Source: Vibrio inusitatus
Lineage (GTDB): Bacteria; Pseudomonadota; Gammaproteobacteria; Enterobacterales; Vibrionaceae
Length of the DNA: 64,000 nt
Reading direction: 5' to 3'
Assembly: GCA_024346935.1 (NCBI GenBank)
Contig: AP024879.1
Span: forward strand, 744,001-808,000
Under the pieces are notes generated by a model. That model ran no database searches, was not told where the DNA came from, and was given only the letters and a program-made list of their open reading frames with translations. The position numbers were made by a program, and so were the translations under genes. Shown piece by piece: positions 47,151 to 55,898 of the stretch (position 1 is the stretch's first letter; every line of letters begins with the position of its first letter).

Positions 47151-48250
47151 TATTCGCCCGCCTTCTCCACTGCACCTTCTTCTATTTGCTCAATATCTAC
47201 CTCAGATTGAGCTAACCAAGCTACAAACAATCTATGAGTAACTGCGAGTACAACCGCACCTACAAACAGTCCGACTATACCTGACATCGCCATACCACCG
47301 ATTGCGCCCAAAAGAATAACGAGCATAGGGATATCAGTACCGCGTCCCATTAGCATAGGTTTAAGCACTGCATCACTGGCACTAACCAGCACACACCAAA
47401 CGGTAAATACACCGGCCACTAACGTTGAATCAGTGGTCCAAGCGAAGATTAATGCTGGGATTAGCGCCAAAATTGGAGGGAGTTGAATAATGGCAACGAC
47501 CAACACAGCTAACATCCAAAGACCTGCAAAAGGAATGTTCGCAAAATAAAGACCGATACCCGCCATTATCGACTGAGTTACGGCTACGCCAATAACACCT
47601 TGAACAACACTCCGCACAGTCGCCACAGAGAGCTTGGTAAACTGAGCGCCATACTCTCCAGCTAAACGTACTGAAATTTGCTGAAAAGACTTCTCACAGG
47701 CTTGTGCGTTACTCATAAAAATGCCAGCTATAAGAAGTGAAATAACAAACTGCAATACACTACCGCCTACACTACCAATCGCAGAAGCTACAGTGCCTAG
47801 AACACTCTTAACCTGTTCTGAATACTGGAGCAGTGCGTTGGTTAAGTTGGAGGAAAATCCGAGCAAGGCTGTGTAAAGCTTCTCGCCAACCAATGGCCAC
47901 GACTTAATGCTTTCCGAAGGCGACTTAAGCTCTAGTGTCCCTCCTTGAATTTGCTGATAAACATCACCAGCAGTGCTAAATAAACTGTCACCAATTAGAT
48001 AAGCAGGTACAACCAACACAACCACACCCGTAAGAGATAATAGCCAGCTTGACTTACCTTGAGACAAGCCCGTTTTACTCTGTATTCCCTTAACCACGGG
48101 GAACAAAGCGGTTGCAATAATGGCCCCCCAGATAACCAATAAAGCAAACGGCTTTAGAATTTGAAAACACCAGAAGAGCAGTACACCGATGATAATTATC
48201 TTGATAAAAGCATCTATTGCTTGTTTGGAAAAATCTTGCGAATACTTCAT
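47150..48250 (-). CDS. AI-2E family transporter (YdiK-like)
   Basis: 366 residues with about eight membrane helices in the AI-2E/PerM pattern: an N-terminal pair 'LLFWCFQILKPFALLVIWGAIIATALFPVV', a central soluble stretch, and the signature 'LPPILALIPALIFAW' and 'LKPMLMGRGTDIPMLVILLGAIGGM'. E. coli YdiK is the nearest type by length. Substrate unknown; the family name does not prove autoinducer export. Operon with the channel gene downstream. Confidence 0.88.
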   Translation of the reverse strand: MKYSQDFSKQAIDAFIKIIIIGVLLFWCFQILKPFALLVIWGAIIATALFPVVKGIQSKTGLSQGKSSWLLSLTGVVVLVVPAYLIGDSLFSTAGDVYQQIQGGTLELKSPSESIKSWPLVGEKLYTALLGFSSNLTNALLQYSEQVKSVLGTVASAIGSVGGSVLQFVISLLIAGIFMSNAQACEKSFQQISVRLAGEYGAQFTKLSVATVRSVVQGVIGVAVTQSIMAGIGLYFANIPFAGLWMLAVLVVAIIQLPPILALIPALIFAWTTDSTLVAGVFTVWCVLVSASDAVLKPMLMGRGTDIPMLVILLGAIGGMAMSGIVGLFVGAVVLAVTHRLFVAWLAQSEVDIEQIEEGAVEKAGE

Positions 48251-48907
48251 GAAAAATCCTTTTAATACAATCTACTATAGGTAGTTTAGATGATCTTACA
48301 CGTTACACCGACATAACCCGTTATCTTTTTTGCATCAAACAGGTGAAACACCATCAATATATAACAAATAATTACTGAGTGAATGACAAGCCAGAAATAT
48401 TAAAAATAACAATCTACGCATCCCAAAGACAAAACTAGACAAAAGCTCAAAGAATATTGCGCACTGCGGTAAGAGAGCGAGTGAACGTTGATAGCCATTT
48501 TTTACTAGGGGACTATGGCCCTTTGGTAGTGACGCAATTTCAAAATGCCAGCATACTTATGGTTTTTAACTTCGAACTCAAAGAACTGTATAAGACCTAA
48601 TCATTTCTAGACCTTTTAAGGCGACTGACATTACCTGTCAGCCTTTCTTTATCTATGTCGTTGATAATCCCATAACACCGCTATCGGACTTCCAGTAAAG
48701 CAAAAATATAAATAACTATACCAATAGAGATAAATTAACCTAAATTTACAACAACAACACCTAAGAAAGCACAATATATACATTAAAAACAACAAGTTAA
48801 GTGTTTGTGCGTTAATGGTCACGATACGTTTATTTTGTAGTATTAAAACACCAATCTGAAGCGTAGCCTTTGCTATCGAACGTAACTGATACACAGAGGT
48901 GTTAATT
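48251..48907. other. Long spacer with an unassigned terminator-like hairpin
   Basis: 657 bp between divergent genes. No credible ORF. A hairpin AAGG-cga-CTGAC...GTCAG-CCTT followed by TCTTT at 48618-48650 points rightward but has no coding gene before it on that strand. This could mark the end of a small RNA or be chance. Confidence 0.35.
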
Positions 48908-50665
48908 GTGACTATTGATACAATCGTAGTTCTTGCTTATTTTTTGTTCTTAATAGCAATAGGGTGGATGTTCCGAAAATTCACGACTTCAACAAGTGAT
49001 TACTTCCGCGGTGGCGGCAAGATGCTTTGGTGGATGGTGGGGGCGACAGCATTCATGACTCAGTTCTCCGCATGGACATTTACAGGTGCCGCAGGTCGGG
49101 CATTTGAAGATGGCTTTGTGGTGGTCATACTCTTCTTGGCCAATGCTTTTGGCTATTTCTGCAACTACCTTTACTTTGCCCCGAAGTTCAGACAGTTGCG
49201 TGTTGTTACTGCCATTGATGCCGTCCGTATCCGATTTGGCAAGACTTCCGAGCAGTTTTTCACCTGGGCAGGCTTGCCTGATAGCATGATTTCATCAGGA
49301 ATTTGGCTAAATGGTCTGGCGATCTTTGTTGCTGCTGTGTTCAATATTCCAATGGAAGCAACCATTGTCGTAACCGGTATCGTACTGATGCTTATGGCAG
49401 TGACTGGTGGTTCTTGGGCTGTTGTCGCCTCAGACTTTATGCAAATGCTGGTCATTATGGCGGTAACAATTACCTGTGCGATTGCAGCTTACTTCTACGG
49501 TGGTGGGATCGGTAATATTGTCTCAAACTTTGAAGGTGAATTCTTTGTCGGCAATAACCTCAACTACATGAGTATTTTCTTACTTTGGGTTGTCTTTATC
49601 TTCATCAAGCAATTTGGAGTCATGAATAACAGCATAAACGCCTATCGATACTTATGTGCTAAAGATAGCCACAACGCCCGTAAGGCTGCTGGCTTGGCGT
49701 GTTCTTTGATGCTAATCGGTCCAGTAATTTGGTTCCTACCTCCTTGGTATGTCGCTGCATTTATGCCTGATTTTGCATCAAGTTACGACGTAGGAAGCGA
49801 TGCTGCCTATCTAGCCTTTGTACAAAAGCTAATGCCTGCTGGAATGGTTGGTTTGCTTATGTCGGCAATGTTCGCGGCGACCATGTCTTCAATGGATTCT
49901 GGTTTAAACCGTAATGCAGGCATCTTCGTGATTAACTTCTACAATCCAATCCTTAGACCAAAGGCATCTGAAAAAGAGTTGATGTTGGTTAGTAAATTAA
50001 CCACGGTACTAATGAGCTTTATCATTATTGGAATTGGCCTCTTTATTAATTCCCTTCGTGATCTAAGCCTATTCGACATCGTGCTTAATGTGGGCGCCCT
50101 GATTGGTTTCCCAATGCTTATCCCGATTTTGTTGGGAATGATGATTCGCAACACACCAGATTGGTCTGCATGGGCAACATTAATCGTTGGTGGCATAGTT
50201 TCGTTTATTTTTGGTATTTCACTAGAAGCACATCATATTGAGAATATGCTTAATATGGAGCAAGCATTGACGGTACGTGAATGGGCAGATTTGAAGGTGA
50301 CATTGAGCCTGGCGGCACACGTCGTCTTTACCGGTGGTTTCTTCCTCACTATCGCTTACGCTTATCGAGGTAAGAAATGCCGCAGCGCGGAACGGGAAGA
50401 GCAAGTCGCTCAACTGTTCGAAAACTGGAACACTCCGGTGGTCGCAGAATCTGAAGAGCAACAAAACCTTGATACTAAACAACGCAGCATGCTTGGTAAT
50501 TTAATCTGTGTCGCTGGTTTTGGTATCCTTGCAATGGCGTTGATTCCCAACGAACCTATAGGCCGTATGTTGTTCTTACTGTGTGGTTCACTAGTACTGA
50601 TTGTCGGTGTGCTGTTGGTAACCGCTGCTAACAAAGGAAATCAAAAGTTAGTTTCTCAATCTTAA
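48908..50665 (+). CDS. Sodium:solute symporter (SSS family)
   Basis: 585 residues from the GTG at 48908, which has AGAGGTG at 6-nt spacing; another GTG at 48899 overlaps that site. About 14 membrane helices of the SSS/LeuT-type fold, with 'WWMVGATAFMTQFSAWTFTGAAG', 'VASDFMQMLVIMAV' and 'LLMSAMFAATMSSMDSGLNRNAG' (sodium-site helix). Transports an unknown solute with Na+. Single gene with its own terminator. Confidence 0.9.
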   Translation: MTIDTIVVLAYFLFLIAIGWMFRKFTTSTSDYFRGGGKMLWWMVGATAFMTQFSAWTFTGAAGRAFEDGFVVVILFLANAFGYFCNYLYFAPKFRQLRVVTAIDAVRIRFGKTSEQFFTWAGLPDSMISSGIWLNGLAIFVAAVFNIPMEATIVVTGIVLMLMAVTGGSWAVVASDFMQMLVIMAVTITCAIAAYFYGGGIGNIVSNFEGEFFVGNNLNYMSIFLLWVVFIFIKQFGVMNNSINAYRYLCAKDSHNARKAAGLACSLMLIGPVIWFLPPWYVAAFMPDFASSYDVGSDAAYLAFVQKLMPAGMVGLLMSAMFAATMSSMDSGLNRNAGIFVINFYNPILRPKASEKELMLVSKLTTVLMSFIIIGIGLFINSLRDLSLFDIVLNVGALIGFPMLIPILLGMMIRNTPDWSAWATLIVGGIVSFIFGISLEAHHIENMLNMEQALTVREWADLKVTLSLAAHVVFTGGFFLTIAYAYRGKKCRSAEREEQVAQLFENWNTPVVAESEEQQNLDTKQRSMLGNLICVAGFGILAMALIPNEPIGRMLFLLCGSLVLIVGVLLVTAANKGNQKLVSQS

Positions 50666-50688
50666 TATTCTTCGTCTAAGACGCTCAC

Positions 50689-50715
50689 AACCCTAGTCGC
50701 AAGGCTAGGGTTTTT
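50689..50715 (+). terminator. Terminator of the symporter gene
   Basis: AACCCTAG-tcgcaagg-CTAGGGTT followed by TTT, 24 bp after the stop codon. Confidence 0.85.
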
Positions 50716-50835
50716 CTTTAGTTGTCAGTGAAATATTTACTAACAATTCGCAGGGGAATGACCAACACACCAGACCACTATTCTTGTACACTCGCGAAGA
50801 AGTTTTTATTTATCTAACCAATCATGGGGCTTTGA

Positions 50836-51291
50836 GTGTTAAAGCGCTGCATTACATTTATTGTTGTCGCCTTTGTGACTGTGTGCCTGCACACCGTTAT
50901 TGCTCACGCATATCCAGATCAAGATAAACTCACTACAGTTAGTCAAATACACTCCATCGAAGAAATACAAAGCCAGTCGCAAGTCTATAGTCATGAACAA
51001 AACAATGACAGTGGCACGACCTTTTTCAACGATGAGTATAGTGCCAATTACTGTACTACTCCTCGACGCGGCATATGCCATATCGATGGGGCTGAACGAG
51101 ATTTCACTGCGTCATACCACCTTTTGGTCGCATTTGGTGCGCCACCTTTACTCCTGCTAGCAACCCTAGTATTTTCTCTTATTCCTGCCAACCTGCACTG
51201 GAGTGGGCAAGTTTCCTCATCCAAGTCTCGTATTTCGGGCTGGAAGGACGGGAATACTCTCTACTCGCAGAGATTACCTCTGTCTGCTTGA
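50836..51291 (+). CDS. Hypothetical membrane-anchored protein
   Basis: 151 residues from a GTG. Signal-like hydrophobic start (LKRCITFIVVAFVTVCLHTVIAHA), a polar Ser/Gln-rich region, a CxxxxxxxC pair in 'NYCTTPRRGICHI', one membrane helix at about 95-118 ('VAFGAPPLLLLATLVFSLIP') and a basic tail. GGGG lies about 9 nt upstream. Unknown family; plausible but not certain. Confidence 0.5.
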   Translation: MLKRCITFIVVAFVTVCLHTVIAHAYPDQDKLTTVSQIHSIEEIQSQSQVYSHEQNNDSGTTFFNDEYSANYCTTPRRGICHIDGAERDFTASYHLLVAFGAPPLLLLATLVFSLIPANLHWSGQVSSSKSRISGWKDGNTLYSQRLPLSA

Positions 51292-51373
51292 GTTTGATAA
51301 CTCAGAGTTTTTCTGAGCGACGTTTCGCGTCTTCATTCTGATAAAGTCCCAAAACGATACAACTGTACTCTGA

Positions 51374-51479
51374 TACGTCAGTACGTCAGTACGTCAGTAC
51401 GTCAGTACGTCAGTACGTCAGTACGTCAGTACGTCAGTACGTCAGTACGTCAGTACGTCAGTACGTCAGTACGTCAGTA
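51374..51479. repeat. Tandem octamer repeat, 13 copies of TACGTCAG
   Basis: Thirteen uninterrupted, identical 8-bp units (51374-51477) plus two bases of a further unit. The unit contains the palindrome ACGT. It lies about 50 bp before a small ORF and 150 bp before chaA, in the 51292-51631 spacer. An 8-bp period is not a multiple of three. Perfect identity implies recent expansion by replication slippage. Confidence 0.97.
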
Positions 51480-51530
51480 TAAATTTGGGGTTGTTGGTCA
51501 GACATATCAAACTAGATAACAGGGTTTCTA

Positions 51531-51635
51531 ATGAATCCACTACCCCACTCTATTTTACATTGTCACCTTAATCACGGTGGCAAAAGACTATCGATTTGTG
51601 TTGCTCCATTATTTAAACAAGGAGTGGCAATATGA
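51531..51635 (+). CDS. Possible His/Cys-rich leader ORF overlapping chaA
   Basis: 34 codons from ATG, reading MNPLPHSILHCHLNHGGKRL then SICVAPLFKQGVAI. Its TGA overlaps the chaA start in an ATGA junction. Four His and two Cys, five of them clustered within ten residues (H-x3-H-C-H-x2-H), would suit metal or pH sensing. An AGGG lies 6 nt upstream. An exact 4-bp overlap suggests translational coupling. No homologue is known to me, so it may be chance. Confidence 0.35.
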   Translation: MNPLPHSILHCHLNHGGKRLSICVAPLFKQGVAI

Positions 51636-52723
51636 GTAATTTCATAAAGCAAGAGTATGTCTTATTTATCGCCGCGCTTACGGTTGTATTTTTCAAAAGC
51701 GGTGGCGACTCAGTTTTGGCTACCGAACTATCTTCCTACGAAGGGATGAGCCTAACGGTAATTCTGTTTGTCGTAGCAATGGCAGCAATTTTTGCTGTTG
51801 TTCGCCACTCAGACGCACTCGCAATTAAATTAGGTGATCCTTACGGTACCTTAATCCTTACACTATCGGTCATTTCACTTGAAGTCGTGATGATTTCTTC
51901 GGTCATGTTAACAGGGGACGCAAACCCATTATTGGCCAGAGACACCATGTTTGCTGTTGTTATGGCGGTTCTAAATGGCCTAGTTGGAATCACGTTATTA
52001 ATTGGAGGCATGAAGCACCACACTCAAGACTACAATCTAGATGGACTTAAATCATACCTTGTGGTGATCACTCCATTAGCAATATTGTGTTTAGTACTAC
52101 CCAACTTCACCGCAGTCGATCACTCAGGGTCAATGTCATTAGCTTTGACTATTACCTTAGTGTTTGCGTCTGTTGTGGTGTACTCCGTATTTCTATACAT
52201 TCAAACAAAAAGCCACACGCATTTCTTTATTGATGACCGTCATCATGATGAGCATGAATTTCATGGACCTATGCGTAGCAACCTCTACCACTCAATCATG
52301 CTAGTTGCGCACTTAGGTGTAGTGATCTTGATGGCGAAAAGCATCGCGATCCCTATCGATGGGGCAATTGCCAAATTAGGTGCACCGCAAGCCCTTGGGG
52401 GTCTAATTGTTGCCATATTAATACTGGCTCCTGAAGCCGTCGGTGCCGGAAAAGCAGCCTTAAATAACCAATTACAGCGCGCGATGAATCTGTATTTTGG
52501 TTCTGTACTGGCCACCATCGCACTCACCGTTCCTGCTGTTTTGCTGATCTCACAGGTCCTTTCAGAACCGATAGTGCTAGGCCTTGGCTCGGCAGAAGCA
52601 GTGTTACTGGTGACTACTTTAGTAATGACTGGCATTAGCTTCAGTAGCGGAAAGACTAACGCTCTCACGGGTACTGTTCATCTAATTTTATTCATCGCCT
52701 ACATCATCTTAATGTTTGAGTAA
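51632..52723 (+). CDS. chaA: Ca2+(Na+, K+)/H+ antiporter ChaA
   Basis: 363 residues, CaCA-type antiporter with about ten or eleven membrane helices. Both alpha-repeats are visible: 'LSVISLEVVMISSVMLTGDANP' with acidic Glu, and 'LAPEAVGAGKAALNNQLQRAMN'. A His-rich cytoplasmic loop ('DDRHHDEHEFHGP', about 195-210) separates them. It exports Ca2+, Na+ or K+ in exchange for protons, mainly at alkaline pH. AGGAG precedes the ATG. The upstream octamer repeat and overlapping ORF may affect its expression. Confidence 0.93.
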   Translation: MSNFIKQEYVLFIAALTVVFFKSGGDSVLATELSSYEGMSLTVILFVVAMAAIFAVVRHSDALAIKLGDPYGTLILTLSVISLEVVMISSVMLTGDANPLLARDTMFAVVMAVLNGLVGITLLIGGMKHHTQDYNLDGLKSYLVVITPLAILCLVLPNFTAVDHSGSMSLALTITLVFASVVVYSVFLYIQTKSHTHFFIDDRHHDEHEFHGPMRSNLYHSIMLVAHLGVVILMAKSIAIPIDGAIAKLGAPQALGGLIVAILILAPEAVGAGKAALNNQLQRAMNLYFGSVLATIALTVPAVLLISQVLSEPIVLGLGSAEAVLLVTTLVMTGISFSSGKTNALTGTVHLILFIAYIILMFE

Positions 52724-52858
52724 CGTCACAACCAAAATACCAAAGCTGTGCGCTCTGTAAGCTAAAAGAGCAAATTTGAAAGACATCTGTTGATTATTCA
52801 AGCCGAGGCTGACCTTTGAACTTTAGTCATGCGGCTACATCTTATATAGGATTTTAAA

Positions 52859-53146
52859 ATGTTAATTCTTTTTATGTATCTCACCTTAGTGTTATTGATT
52901 AGTTTTATTTATTGCCAACACAAGATTCGTACGGCAAAAGCAATCTATTACATTTATCTCTTCAATCGCTACACAAAAAATGACGCCAAGCCAGAAGCTC
53001 AAGAGATCAATACATTGGTTAATCATGACTGGCGCTTGGATAGTCGTCAGTTATTAAAGTGTACCCACCTTCTCCAATCCGGTTCTAGCACTAGTCCTCG
53101 TTCAGCGCTAAGGCAGGCTAGACAACTTGGATTCGTCGACGATTAA
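52859..53146 (+). CDS. Small membrane-anchored hypothetical protein
   Basis: 95 residues: one N-terminal membrane helix (MLILFMYLTLVLLISFIY) and a basic cytoplasmic tail with 'HDWRLDSRQLLKCTHLLQSG' and 'RSALRQARQLGFVDD'. I do not recognise the family. It is 135 bp after chaA and 65 bp before the next small gene on the same strand. The composition looks like a real protein. Confidence 0.6.
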   Translation: MLILFMYLTLVLLISFIYCQHKIRTAKAIYYIYLFNRYTKNDAKPEAQEINTLVNHDWRLDSRQLLKCTHLLQSGSSTSPRSALRQARQLGFVDD

Positions 53147-53211
53147 GCATCGTAACTTAGAAAAATGATGACATTCCCACATTTTAAATTTGCACTCTGA
53201 GGTACGCTAAA

Positions 53212-53409
53212 GTGGAAAACTTAACCGTTGAATCGTTAATCATTCATAAGAGCACACGTCGTAAAGGCTCCAGGCCCGATCGCACTTATGTCGCCCGAAT
53301 AGATCTAGAACTTGGAAAATTAAGAAGATATCGTGGACCAAAATTGAAGAAGGGAGAAATCCCATTGCAAACCTGGCTAGATTCATATAAATCCAAAACT
53401 AAGTTATAG
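53212..53409 (+). CDS. Small basic hypothetical protein
   Basis: 65 residues from a GTG with GAGG about 10 nt upstream. Very basic ('KSTRRKGSRPDRTYVARIDLE', 'KLRRYRGPKLKKGE'), with no membrane segment, suggesting nucleic-acid binding, which is inference only. Family unknown to me. Confidence 0.6.
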   Translation: MENLTVESLIIHKSTRRKGSRPDRTYVARIDLELGKLRRYRGPKLKKGEIPLQTWLDSYKSKTKL

Positions 53410-53468
53410 GGCTATTTTCCCCTACAACTTAGTGTTGCAAAGTACGCTATAAAACACACCGTATAGGC

Positions 53469-53496
53469 GTCAGTTGGTTGTTATCGACCAACTGAC
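53469..53496. repeat. Inverted repeat between convergent genes
   Basis: GTCAGTTGGT (53469-53478) and ACCAACTGAC (53487-53496), a perfect 10-bp stem with an 8-nt loop. No T run on the plus strand; it may terminate or stabilise either convergent transcript. Confidence 0.5.
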
Positions 53497-53521
53497 CCTT
53501 GTGAAAAAGCGGTAATCTTCG

Positions 53522-54466
53522 TTAAATTACATCGTAAATCAAAATACCTATACTAAAGCGATTCACTCGATGATCGTAATCGATGAGACTCTCTCCATAA
53601 CCATAGTAATACTGGGCATATAATTTAACAGTATCGAAGATTGGTACTGCGGCGTTAAGTTCTACTGCACCCTTGCTATCACTTCCCAAGTTATTTCGGA
53701 GCATCATGCTATAGAAGTTACCACCATCTTTATAGGCAAAGACTACCTCTCCGTAACCCAAAAAGTCATCTATATCCGGATTATCATCGTCTTCATCATC
53801 TTCTGGTAATCGGTACCAAGGCTTCAAAGAAATAAGAAAGTTATCTCTTACAAAGTCTAAGTTTGCATAAACTCGGTTCCAACTTCTCGAATAAGGTTCT
53901 GAACGCCCATTAGATTGGTGAATCAATGAATAATCGACCTGCACTAGATCGAAGCCCAATAGAGAGACGTTAGGATAGGTGCTAACAATAAACTCTGGGC
54001 TGTAATTGGTATCACGAAAAGGAGCTGACTCTTGTTGGTTGTACAGTTGCCACCATGAGGTTTGTGTATAACCAAACCATAGATCCCAATCACTGTAGAA
54101 GTCATTCCACAGTTTTAGTTTGCCACTAATTTGGAACTTAACTTCAATGTCATCAATGTTCGAACCCGGTCTCACTGCGTCCCAATAATCTTTGTTCGGC
54201 TTATCATTATATGAAAGGGGCAAGATGTAATTCGGTTGATGTGGTGTAAGTCGAAATATCTCTTGGTGGTTAATATAATCTGTAACTTCATGCAAACTCA
54301 TTTTATCGAGAGTAAAGTCGTCCTTGTTTTCAGGTGAAGTAGCTGTCTGGTCGGTAGCGCTGTCATAACAAGCCAAACGCTCATTATCATCCTCTAGTTT
54401 CCAACAATTGCTTTCAGCCAAGCTCGCGAAAGGAAACAATGCGAGAAATAACCATTTGGTCTTCAT
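53522..54466 (-). CDS. Outer-membrane phospholipase A (PldA-like)
   Basis: 314 residues with a signal peptide (MKTKWLFLALFPFASLA) and a 12-strand beta-barrel pattern. The active-site block 'LIHQSNGRSEPYSRSWNRVY' supplies His183, Ser185 and Asn197, matching the His-Ser-Asn triad of E. coli PldA. Related enzymes are Ca2+-dependent and dimeric in the outer membrane, hydrolysing phospholipids that reach the outer leaflet. About 25 residues longer than PldA at the N-terminus. Its start overlaps the patatin-like gene by 4 bp (ATGA). Confidence 0.88.
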   Translation of the reverse strand: MKTKWLFLALFPFASLAESNCWKLEDDNERLACYDSATDQTATSPENKDDFTLDKMSLHEVTDYINHQEIFRLTPHQPNYILPLSYNDKPNKDYWDAVRPGSNIDDIEVKFQISGKLKLWNDFYSDWDLWFGYTQTSWWQLYNQQESAPFRDTNYSPEFIVSTYPNVSLLGFDLVQVDYSLIHQSNGRSEPYSRSWNRVYANLDFVRDNFLISLKPWYRLPEDDEDDDNPDIDDFLGYGEVVFAYKDGGNFYSMMLRNNLGSDSKGAVELNAAVPIFDTVKLYAQYYYGYGESLIDYDHRVNRFSIGILIYDVI

Positions 54467-55818
54467 TTAACATCCTTATCTGAATCAGTCAGATCCATTG
54501 AATTGTAAGAGTATGAGTTGAGAAAGTTTTGAAAAGTCTTATCTACATGCAACTGCTGATATCCCTCATCAATCAGTAAGTCGACATCTTCGTTGGCAAG
54601 ATTAAAGTCAGTACGAATTTGGTTTAAAAGAAATTGCGTGTCGCTATCCATTGTTTTGCTGAAGCTAACCTCGACAAAATAAGGCGACACAACATCACCA
54701 TTGCTTAGTGCTTCTGATGCCCAATCGTCCATTTCTTTAACGATTAAGTCTTTGGTTGAATCATTGTAGCGATGCAATTGAATATCAGTGATGGAATCTA
54801 CCGTTTGCTTCAGCGACGGTGGATCTACACTCTCTGCGATTCCAAGTTCTGGGTTTGTGGCAGCATCAACAGATATGACGACAAGCGGCTTGAGTACCCC
54901 ACGGTCATTACGAAGTTCTAGCTTCTTTGAATCATTGAGTCTCATGTGTGCAATCAGTTCATAGATGGCGATTAAGCCAAGGTTGTCGGTGATGCCACCA
55001 TCGACTAAATGGATGTATTTAGTATGTTCCTTGTCTTTGTATTGCTCTATTGCAGCAACTGCATTTCTCTTGCGGTAATTTGAACGGTCATAAACAGACT
55101 CCAACTCAGTAAGGCACTCGTCATGATTTCTCAGCACGACCGGCGTGAATAAAAGAGGCACAGCTGATGATGCTGCTACGGCACTCGATACAGAGAATGA
55201 GTTTAAGTCAGAACACAGCATATCGAAGTAGTCTTGTGTGAATGAAAAGCGTGTACCTGTAGAGATATCGGTCGCGTTAATTACAATATAAGGAGCATTA
55301 TCTCGAGGTAAATCTGCATACGTTGTTTCACCAAAAATGTGGCTTTTATAGTAGTCGGTAGCTTCACGGGTACGGGTTTTAGAAGAGAACCAACGAACGG
55401 GAGACAAAAATATAGAGGCTAAATCATCTGTCACTTCATGATAAAGAAAGGCTTCTTTATAATCTTCAAAGGTACGCTCTCCATATAAACCGTAATAGGC
55501 CGCGGTGAAACTGCCCCCTGAAACAGAGCTGATTACATCAACTTCATCCAGTAAATTAACGTATTTGCCATCAATAGTGATAGTGGTATCTCTTAATCCT
55601 TCTAGTACCCCATATGACAATGCAGCCGCTCGCGTTCCACCACCAGAAAAAGAAAGTATTACGGTCACTTCGTCTTGAGTATTGTCAAAGCTACTCGCCG
55701 AATAAGGTGTTTGATTGGTGTATATCTTCTGAGGCTGATTGTTCGTTTCATTCTTAGCACTACAACCTAAGAGTGACAACGATGCCATCATTGATATTGT
55801 GAGTGTGTAAGCGTTCAT
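54463..55818 (-). CDS. Patatin-like phospholipase lipoprotein
   Basis: 451 residues with a lipoprotein signal (MNAYTLTISMMASLSLLGC, Cys19). Patatin fold: oxyanion-hole glycines in 'LSFSGGGTRAAALSYG', nucleophile Ser100 in 'ISSVSGGSF' (first Gly of G-x-S-x-G replaced by Ser, common in this group), and catalytic Asp in 'HLVDGGITDNLG'. Predicted to hydrolyse phospholipids or lysophospholipids at the envelope. Coupled to the PldA-like gene through an ATGA overlap, so two unrelated phospholipases are made together. Confidence 0.9.
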   Translation of the reverse strand: MNAYTLTISMMASLSLLGCSAKNETNNQPQKIYTNQTPYSASSFDNTQDEVTVILSFSGGGTRAAALSYGVLEGLRDTTITIDGKYVNLLDEVDVISSVSGGSFTAAYYGLYGERTFEDYKEAFLYHEVTDDLASIFLSPVRWFSSKTRTREATDYYKSHIFGETTYADLPRDNAPYIVINATDISTGTRFSFTQDYFDMLCSDLNSFSVSSAVAASSAVPLLFTPVVLRNHDECLTELESVYDRSNYRKRNAVAAIEQYKDKEHTKYIHLVDGGITDNLGLIAIYELIAHMRLNDSKKLELRNDRGVLKPLVVISVDAATNPELGIAESVDPPSLKQTVDSITDIQLHRYNDSTKDLIVKEMDDWASEALSNGDVVSPYFVEVSFSKTMDSDTQFLLNQIRTDFNLANEDVDLLIDEGYQQLHVDKTFQNFLNSYSYNSMDLTDSDKDVK

Positions 55819-55898
55819 AGCGGCCTCTTGAGTCTTTATTCTTCAACGACTGGGGTCATAGCTTTAACGCTATGCCCCCACAAGTTAAACGCTTTGAA

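Noticed and set aside
48649..48894. 81-codon minus-strand ORF before the sodium:solute symporter
   Set aside because: Composition (runs of Cys and Tyr) looks like translated AT-rich spacer; no Shine-Dalgarno, and it overlaps the symporter promoter area.
51374..51479. Regular repeat considered as a CRISPR array
   Set aside because: The repeats are 8 bp and contiguous, with no spacers and no cas genes.
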